A stretch of 60,613 bases of DNA from JAGQRJ01 sp041402045 (lineage in GTDB: Bacteria > Planctomycetota > J058). Location of the stretch: the NCBI GenBank assembly GCA_041402045.1, contig JAWKSZ010000050.1:1-60613 (forward strand), given 5' to 3'. Positions 55,342-60,613 of the stretch are shown piece by piece. The notes below the pieces were generated by a model, which was given only the letters and a program-made list of their open reading frames with translations, searched no databases and was not told where the DNA came from. Numbering within the stretch: position 1 is the stretch's first letter; every line of letters begins with the position of its first letter. A program made the position numbers and the translations under genes.

Positions 55342-56352
55342 TCAGCCCGCCAGGAAGAACTCCCGCCCCTCCTCCAGGCCGGCCTCCCTCAGCCAGGCGC
55401 GCACGCGCTGCCGCGCGCCCCAGGCGTTCACGCAGCTCAGGACCAGCGCGTCGCCCCGCTCCCGCACCCCGTCGGCGTGGGCCAGCACGGGCACCCCGTA
55501 CGGCGCGCGCCCGACCTTCTTGGGGTCCAGCTCCCAGAACGCCTGGACCTGGACCCCGCGCTCGAGGAGCTGCCGCGCCAGCCGGCGCCTGGCGGTCCCG
55601 GCCCCGACCAGGCACACCGGCCGGGGGCCTACGAGGGCTGCGATCGCCTCGGCCCGCACCCGGGCGAACCCCTCGGCGCGGTAGCGGGGGTCGGTGCGCG
55701 AGGCGCGGTCCTCGCCCTCGCGCCAGAACAGGAGCGTGCGCGGGACCTTGCTCAGCCGGCCCCCGGCCCCCAGCAGCCGCAGCCAGAGGTCGTAGTCCTC
55801 GGGCCCGTCCAGGGACCGGTAGCCGCCCACCTCCTCCACCGCCTGGGCGCGCAAGAGCACCGAGGGGTGGGCCAGCGGGCTCTCCACGAAGCGCTCGCGG
55901 GCCATGGCGGCGTGGGTCCGGAGCCCGTTGAGCCAGCGGTCGTAGCGCAGGCGCCCCTGGGTCACGGCCTCGGCGGGGAAGGAGCGCACCAGGCTGCCCA
56001 CCGCGACCACCCGTGGGTCGAGGTCCAGGGTCCGCGCCTGGAGCTCGAGGCGTCGCGCGTGGGCCACGTCGTCGGCGTCCATGCGCAGCAGGTAAGGCGC
56101 GCGGGCCTCGCGCCGCGCGAGCTCGAGGGCCTGCACCAGGTCCGGGGGCCCGTCGCGGGTCAGGATCCGGATCCGGCGATCGCGGGCGGCGGCGCGCTCG
56201 AGCAGCGCGCGGCTGCCGTCGCGGGACCCGTCGTCGACCGCCAGCAGCTCGTAGTCGCCCTCGGTCTGCCAGGCCAGGCTCTGCAGACAGGCCGGGAGGG
56301 TCGCCTCGGCGTCCTTGACCGGGAGCAGGACCGACGCGCGGGGTCGGCTCAG
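55342..56352 (-). CDS. GT2 glycosyltransferase with C-terminal Rossmann-like domain
   Basis: The GT2 fold begins at ASVLLPVKDAEATLPACLQS, with LLAVDDGSRDGS and the metal-binding RMDADDVAHARRL, SFP and LLRAQAVEEVGGYRS, so the start must lie upstream of them. No ATG, GTG or TTG is in frame; the CTG at 56352 overlaps the previous stop as CTGA and is taken as start (336 residues). After about residue 240 a nucleotide-fold-like part follows (VCLVGAGTARRRLARQLLERG, AFWELDPKKVG). It probably transfers a sugar to a cell-surface glycan. It is co-translated with the upstream 756-residue protein. Confidence 0.8.
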   Translation of the reverse strand: MSRPRASVLLPVKDAEATLPACLQSLAWQTEGDYELLAVDDGSRDGSRALLERAAARDRRIRILTRDGPPDLVQALELARREARAPYLLRMDADDVAHARRLELQARTLDLDPRVVAVGSLVRSFPAEAVTQGRLRYDRWLNGLRTHAAMARERFVESPLAHPSVLLRAQAVEEVGGYRSLDGPEDYDLWLRLLGAGGRLSKVPRTLLFWREGEDRASRTDPRYRAEGFARVRAEAIAALVGPRPVCLVGAGTARRRLARQLLERGVQVQAFWELDPKKVGRAPYGVPVLAHADGVRERGDALVLSCVNAWGARQRVRAWLREAGLEEGREFFLAG

Positions 56353-58619
56353 CGCTTGGCCGCCAGGAGCAGCTTCAGCCGGCGCTCGACCGCCTCCAGC
56401 TCCCGCCGGGTGCGCCCGACCTCGACGTCGAGGGCCTCGCGCTGCACCGCGTTCAGGTCCGGGGCGGCCGCCTGCTTGGCGGCCTGGGCGCCGGCGTAGG
56501 CCTCCTGCGCCTGGGCCAGCTCGTCCCGGGCCGTGTCCTCGGCGGCCTGCCGCTGGCGCTCGACCTCGGCCTCGGCGATCCGAGCGCGCTCGCCCAGCTC
56601 CGAGTCGCCCTGGCTCGCGTTCTGGATCGCGTCGTCCAGCCGCCGCTCGCCCGGGCTGATCTCGCCCGACGCGCGCGAGACCCGGAGCGCGAGCAGGCGC
56701 TCTACGGTCTGGTTGCCGAACTCGCGCAGGCGCGAGGCCTCGAGGCTGCTCCCGTCGTCGGGGCCGGCCTGGCTGGCGAGGATCAGGATCAACCGCGCCG
56801 CGTAGGCGCGCTTGCGCCGCTCACGGCGCACCTCGAACTTGCTCGCCGTGGGATCCGGCTCGAGCTCGTGGTTCATGGTCGCGAACAGGTTGTCCAGCAC
56901 ACCGGGGAACGAGAACAGGTCCAGACGCCCCACGACGTTGATCAGGGGCTGGGTGAGCACCTCCTGGACCGCGGGGTTCTCGGTGTAGAACAGGGGCTCG
57001 AGGGCCATGCGGAACGCCCGCGCCGACTTGGTCGCCATGTCGGCGACCGCTGGGCTGACGGTGTCCAGGGGCATGCGCCAGGCGCCCGACGCGCCGTCGG
57101 TCCCCACCGGCAGCAGCAGCCCGCTGAGGGTCGCCTCGGCCATGAGCTGGACGTCGTCCCGCAGGTCCTCGCCGTCGAGGCTTCGTGGGTCGGGGAGCGG
57201 GGGGTCGTCGGGGTCGCTGGGGTAGCCAGGCACGCCGGGTCGGCGCTGGGCCAGGTGGATCAGCGCGGTGATCAACTGGGTCGACTCGGCCGTCGGGGGG
57301 AGCTCGCCGGCGTCGAGCAGGCGCTTGTGCCGCGGGTCGACGCCCTCGGTCAAGTCCTGGGCGTTGAGCTGCACGATCCACCACGTGGGGTAGTTGCGCA
57401 CGACCTTCAGCGCCTCGAGGGCCAACTCGCTGGGGGTCGGGTCCAGGCGCGAGCGCGGATCGAGCCGCCCGCGGCCGCCCTTGCTCTCGAGCAGCGACTG
57501 ATAGAGCGGGATCAGCTGGCGGCGCACCTCGGGGCGGATCGCGTCGAGCTTGCCCTCGACCTCCTCCACGGCGTCGCGGCGGAAGTGGTCGTAGTAGCAG
57601 GACGCGCCCGGCGCGCCCTCCTCCAGGATCGCGATCACCTCGGCCCGGGCGAAGCGCCCGATCTGGCGGAAGTGTCGGCGCAGGTAGTTGTCGTAGGTCT
57701 GGGGGATCGGCTTGCCCTCGGGGTCGAGGGCCGGCGGCGCCGGGATCTTGGCCAGGGCGCAGAGGAAGCCGACCGCGAACCGGCACTGCTCGGGGAAGTC
57801 GAGCTTGGAGCGGTCGTCGGGGTCGGGGTAGCGCCGCTCGAGGTCCTTCTCCAGCTCCTCGCGGTAGGAGCCGGCGACCGCGGCGCCCTCGAGCAGGCGG
57901 CGCACGGCGAGCTGAGGCGACATGACGTGGCGGAAGGGGTGGAACGCAGGGCGGAAGCGCTGCAGGTCCTCCTCCGCCGTCTCCGTGCGCAGCCGCGCGA
58001 GCATCTCCTCGTGGGTCTCGCCGGGCCTGGGCTCGGCGGTGGTCATGGCCTCCGGCGGCGGCGTGGCCACGAGCTCCCGCAGCAGGAACGGGAGCCAGCC
58101 GTCGAGGCGCACCTCCGCCAACTCCTGCTCGGTCTCCTTGGGCGGGAGCGGCCCCCGGTTGAGCTCGAGCTCGTTCGTGGGGTCGAGCAGGCGCTGCACC
58201 CGCTCCTTCCAGCGCTTCGAGGCGAAGTTCTTGCGGCTGGAGAACATGAACTCCATGTCGAGGAAGCTGTCGAACTCGTGCTCGATGTCCTGCACCGAGC
58301 GAATGCTGATCCAGATCGGCTCCGCGAACACGAGCAGCCGCGAGTTGGGGTCGCGCCGGGTCCACGGCTGGACCAGCAGGCGCTCTTCGTCGAGCTCCGT
58401 GGGGTCGACGTCCACGATCCGCCCGCGAATGTAGAACATCTTGCGCGGGGTCCCGTCGGGGTTCCGCCCGCGGTCCGCCTCGAACAGGCGGTGGGGGGCG
58501 TCGAGGCGGTTGCCGACCTCCTTCACGATCTCCGGGTCGTTGCGCAGCCAGATCACGTCGGCCTGGGCAAACGACGCGCCCAGGGCCAGCACCAAGAAGC
58601 TCGAGATCCGTCGTGCCAT
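56349..58619 (-). CDS. Large secreted protein of unknown function
   Basis: This 756-residue protein has a signal peptide (SSFLVLALGASFAQA). An N-terminal part is tied to membrane or stress (DVIWLRNDPEIV, RKMFYIRGRIVDVDP), followed by a long helical HEAT-like middle (VRRLLEGAAVAGSYREELEK, AILEEGAPGASCYYDHFRRD). The C-terminus (about 665-750) is a strong coiled coil (ERARIAEAEVERQRQAAEDT). No family is recognised. The ATG at 58619 with GAGGA upstream is preferred over an earlier GTG. Its stop overlaps the glycosyltransferase start, suggesting a shared envelope role. Confidence 0.75.
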   Translation of the reverse strand: MARRISSFLVLALGASFAQADVIWLRNDPEIVKEVGNRLDAPHRLFEADRGRNPDGTPRKMFYIRGRIVDVDPTELDEERLLVQPWTRRDPNSRLLVFAEPIWISIRSVQDIEHEFDSFLDMEFMFSSRKNFASKRWKERVQRLLDPTNELELNRGPLPPKETEQELAEVRLDGWLPFLLRELVATPPPEAMTTAEPRPGETHEEMLARLRTETAEEDLQRFRPAFHPFRHVMSPQLAVRRLLEGAAVAGSYREELEKDLERRYPDPDDRSKLDFPEQCRFAVGFLCALAKIPAPPALDPEGKPIPQTYDNYLRRHFRQIGRFARAEVIAILEEGAPGASCYYDHFRRDAVEEVEGKLDAIRPEVRRQLIPLYQSLLESKGGRGRLDPRSRLDPTPSELALEALKVVRNYPTWWIVQLNAQDLTEGVDPRHKRLLDAGELPPTAESTQLITALIHLAQRRPGVPGYPSDPDDPPLPDPRSLDGEDLRDDVQLMAEATLSGLLLPVGTDGASGAWRMPLDTVSPAVADMATKSARAFRMALEPLFYTENPAVQEVLTQPLINVVGRLDLFSFPGVLDNLFATMNHELEPDPTASKFEVRRERRKRAYAARLILILASQAGPDDGSSLEASRLREFGNQTVERLLALRVSRASGEISPGERRLDDAIQNASQGDSELGERARIAEAEVERQRQAAEDTARDELAQAQEAYAGAQAAKQAAAPDLNAVQREALDVEVGRTRRELEAVERRLKLLLAAKR

Positions 58620-58971
58620 GCGCTTCCTCACCGCTGCGGCAATCCTACGCGCTGGGTGCGTGGAAAGCTGCCCACCTCCCGTGGAGCTTTACGCGTAAAG
58701 CGAAGCCCATACCCGACGTAATGGCAGTGGCCGGGGCCAGGCGGTGCATTGGCGCGCCGGTTGCTGGAACGCTGCTGAAACGCATTCGTGGGTCGAAACG
58801 CGAGGGTGAGCACGAGCCCGCCTGCGCTGGACACCCGCGGGGGCGGCTTGGCGGCCGGGAGGGAGCCGCCGGCAATTTTCTGAAAACTTTGTGTCCGCGG
58901 CGCACTTTCACCGTCCTTAGGGGTGTGAAGGGTAGAGCACCGGGACCCTGAGCGAGGCGGGAGGAGGACGC
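58620..58971. other. Divergent intergenic region without a gene
   Basis: These 352 bases between divergent genes hold a 16-base perfect palindrome (58686-58701) and an A/T-richer patch (TTTTCTGAAAACTTTGTG, about 58876), which may be part of a promoter for the 110-residue protein. I see no coding frame or known RNA. Confidence 0.5.
58686..58701. promoter_or_regulatory. 16-base perfect palindrome GCTTTACGCGTAAAGC
   Basis: A perfect dyad lies in the divergent region, 67 bases upstream of the 756-residue gene, and is typical of a dimeric repressor operator. The regulator is unknown. Confidence 0.4.
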
Positions 58972-59304
58972 ATGAGCAAGTTCGAAGTGGGTGTCGTTTA
59001 CACGCGGGGCAACAACTACTACCTGGCGGTTTCCCCAGAGATCCTGATCACCTTCGAGGGCGGCGAAGCTCGAGAGGTCAAGCCCAAGCGCGGCTACGAA
59101 GCGGTGCGGGGCCTCTCGGTCGAGCAGCTCTGCCTCAAGTGGGGCGTGACCCTCGAGCACCTCGACCGCGCGACGGCCACCTACCTCGCGCCCTCGGTCG
59201 AGGGGATCCAACCTCGCCCCCGGGGCTCCCGTCGCCGCCGCGCCGCGGCCGACGAGTTCGCCTGGAAGGAAATGCGCACGATCCGCCTGCTGCACGCAGG
59301 CTAG
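58972..59304 (+). CDS. Small basic protein of unknown function
   Basis: This 110-residue protein is preceded by a strong GGGAGGAGGAC ribosome site. The N-terminal half looks beta-rich (FEVGVVYTRGNNYYLAVSPE, ILITFEGG). A helical segment LSVEQLCLKWGVTLEHLDRA follows, resembling a small helix-turn-helix, and then a basic RGSRRRRAAADEF stretch. It may be a small nucleic-acid-binding protein. No family is recognised. Confidence 0.72.
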   Translation: MSKFEVGVVYTRGNNYYLAVSPEILITFEGGEAREVKPKRGYEAVRGLSVEQLCLKWGVTLEHLDRATATYLAPSVEGIQPRPRGSRRRRAAADEFAWKEMRTIRLLHAG

Positions 59305-59328
59305 TCCGTCTCCCGATCCATGCACGCG

Positions 59329-59353
59329 CGGGCGAGGCCGCTGGCCTCGCCCG
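59329..59353. terminator. Bidirectional terminator hairpin
   Basis: CGGGCGAGGCC and GGCCTCGCCCG form an 11-base perfect stem with loop GCT between convergent genes ending at 59304 and 59367. Confidence 0.75.
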
Positions 59354-59366
59354 TCGGCGTGTACGA

Positions 59367-60613
59367 CTACTTGCGCTTGGTGACGAGGAAGTCCTCGATC
59401 ACGAGGAACTCGAGCCCGCTGCCGTAGAGCATGGCCAGGGCGTCCTCGGGGCTGCACACCATGGGCTCGCTGCGCCGGTTGAGCGAGGTGTTGATCACCG
59501 TCGGCAGCCCCGTGCGCGCGTGGAACGCGGTCAACAGCGCGTGGAACTTGGGCGAGTGCTCCGCCCGCACGAGCTGAGGCCGCGCGGTGCCGTCGACGTG
59601 CACGACCTCGTGGATCCGGTCCTTCCACTCCGGGCGCACCCCGAAGGTGAAGGTCATGTAGGGCGAGTCGTGCGCGTTGTCGAAGAGCTGCGGCCCGTAC
59701 TCCTTGAGCACCGACGGGCAGAACGGGCGCCAGGCCTCGCGGAACTTGATCCGGGCGTTGATCTCGTCGGAGACGCCCTTGACCCCGGGGTTCCCCAGGA
59801 TGCTGCGCTGGCCCAGCGCCCGCGGGCCGAACTCCATGCGCCCCTGGAACCAGGCCACGATCTCGCCCTGGGCCAGGAGCTCGGCGGCCTTGGCCGGCGC
59901 GTCCTCCAGGCGCTCGTAGGGGATCTTGAAGCGCTCGAGGACCTCCTGCACCTGGGCGTTGGTGTAGCTCGGGCCCAGCGCGGCGGTCCCCATGGGCTTG
60001 ACCCGCTGCCCGCGCTTCTCCGCGGCGAAGGTGGCCGCGCCGAGCGCGATCCCCGCGTCGCTCGAGGCGGGCTGTACGAACAGCTCGTTGACCAGGGGGT
60101 GCTCGATGATCTTGCGGTTCAGGCGCACGTTCAGGGCCACGCCGCCGGCGTAGGCCAGGCGCCCGCCGTTGCGCTCGAGCGGCCCCTTGAGGAAGCGCTC
60201 GATCAGGTGCAGCGCGGTGTCCTCGAGCATCTTCTGCGTCGCGGCGGCGACGTGGATGAACGGCTCCTGCAGCCCGTCGCCCTCCCGCGGCGGCCCCAGC
60301 TCCTCGACCATGCGCTTGGAATAGTGCTTGCCCTGGTAGCGGTTCTTCTTGCTCACCCACACCCGCGAGTCGTCGCAGCGGAAGCCCTGGTCGGTGCGCT
60401 TGAGCATGTCCTTGAGGTCGACCTTGGACGGGTCCCCGTAGGGGGCCATGCCCATGACCTTGTATTCTCCGTTCATGGAGCGGAAGCCGAGGTACTCGGT
60501 CATGGTCGAGTAGTAGAGCCCCAGCGAGTCGGGCTTCAGGATCTCCTTGAGCTTCTTGATCGAGCGGTCGGTGTGCCCCTCGGCCATGAGCGTCGAGGTC
60601 ACCTCGCCCTCGC
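59367..60613 (-). CDS. NodU/CmcH-type carbamoyltransferase (5' end beyond window)
   Basis: The frame is open to the window edge, with 415 residues visible. It matches the C-terminal two thirds of carbamoyltransferases: SLGLYYSTMTEYLGF, GEYKVMGMAPYGD, YAGGVALNVRLNRKI, FQGRMEFGPRALGQRSIL, RFKIPYERL and VINTSLNRRSEPMVCSPEDA. The N-terminal Kae1-like carbamoyl-AMP-forming part lies outside. These enzymes transfer a carbamoyl group to sugars or antibiotics, often in cell-surface glycan clusters, which suits the glycosyltransferase nearby. The true start is not in the window. Confidence 0.93.
   Translation of the reverse strand, partial: EGEVTSTLMAEGHTDRSIKKLKEILKPDSLGLYYSTMTEYLGFRSMNGEYKVMGMAPYGDPSKVDLKDMLKRTDQGFRCDDSRVWVSKKNRYQGKHYSKRMVEELGPPREGDGLQEPFIHVAAATQKMLEDTALHLIERFLKGPLERNGGRLAYAGGVALNVRLNRKIIEHPLVNELFVQPASSDAGIALGAATFAAEKRGQRVKPMGTAALGPSYTNAQVQEVLERFKIPYERLEDAPAKAAELLAQGEIVAWFQGRMEFGPRALGQRSILGNPGVKGVSDEINARIKFREAWRPFCPSVLKEYGPQLFDNAHDSPYMTFTFGVRPEWKDRIHEVVHVDGTARPQLVRAEHSPKFHALLTAFHARTGLPTVINTSLNRRSEPMVCSPEDALAMLYGSGLEFLVIEDFLVTKRK

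Overview
The window is very GC-rich (roughly 70% or more by eye). Its third codon positions are so GC-biased that long spurious frames run antisense to most genes. It carries no rRNA, no recognisable tRNA, no transposase and no CRISPR array. The gene set is: several ECF sigma/anti-sigma pairs, a cbb3 oxidase operon with fused CcoN-CcoO, a KorAB-type 2-oxoacid:ferredoxin oxidoreductase, DUF4331 secreted proteins, PQQ-propeller/HEAT proteins and many secreted proteins of unknown function. This suggests an aerobic or microaerobic free-living bacterium, most like a high-GC Planctomycetota lineage. A Myxococcota-like or other PVC-type lineage is not excluded. Many genes overlap by four bases (NTGA), so translational coupling is a general habit here.

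Layout. 1-2.8 kb: ECF sigma / small membrane anti-sigma-like / large membrane protein (minus). 2.9-4.1 kb: THUMP-type rRNA methyltransferase, then a double-hairpin spacer. 4.2-6.5 kb: frameshifted PhyH dioxygenase and a secreted discoidin-type protein. 6.7-9.3 kb: tandem DUF4331 paralogues. 9.5-13.0 kb: an unknown membrane-anchored protein and a secreted alpha/beta hydrolase. 13.0-21.3 kb: cbb3 oxidase operon (ccoNO, Q, P, G, H, a TauE/SafE-like gene, I, S). 21.6-25.0 kb: SprT-DUF2786 protein, a minimal GyrB-like ATPase-domain protein with a methyltransferase, and an FHA protein. 25.0-25.8 kb: non-coding repeat block. 25.8-30.2 kb: zinc-finger/winged-helix protein, EVE, GNAT, nitrilase, lipoprotein and a frameshifted cytochrome P450. 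30.2-32.0 kb: 1.9 kb without genes, holding a candidate structured RNA and several repeat families. 32.0-34.3 kb: HU protein, ECF sigma and a repeat-containing anti-sigma-like protein. 34.3-35.1 kb: inverted-repeat island. 35.2-38.0 kb: korB-korA. 38.2-41.1 kb: membrane protein, M28 peptidase-PDZ (frameshifted) and an atypical response regulator. 41.5-43.2 kb: EttA. 43.3-46.8 kb: DUF547, zinc ribbon, membrane protein and DUF2254. 46.8-52.3 kb: PQQ/HEAT protein, PilZ protein and EIIA-like protein, all broken by many single-base frame changes. 52.4-54.5 kb: ECF sigma, zinc anti-sigma and a HEAT protein. 54.6-60.6 kb: secreted unknowns, a GT2 glycosyltransferase and the C-terminal part of a carbamoyltransferase.

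How the genes work together. The cco operon is a complete structural-plus-assembly set: CcoI and CcoS for copper loading and maturation, CcoG and CcoH for assembly, and a TauE-like membrane protein. Three sigma/anti-sigma pairs probably each control an envelope regulon. The single-base frame breaks in PhyH, the 9.5-kb gene, P450 and M28, and the dense cluster at 47.6-52.3 kb, look more like consensus-sequence errors in GC-rich DNA than gene decay, because the reading frame resumes with conserved motifs on either side.

Most promising for follow-up are the GyrB-like GHKL mini-protein, the promoter-to-terminator RNA candidate at 30.2-30.5 kb, a -10-like TANNNT element 6-7 bases before six start codons, two apparent CTG starts inside CTGA overlaps, and the families of short-period inverted repeats that sit between genes.
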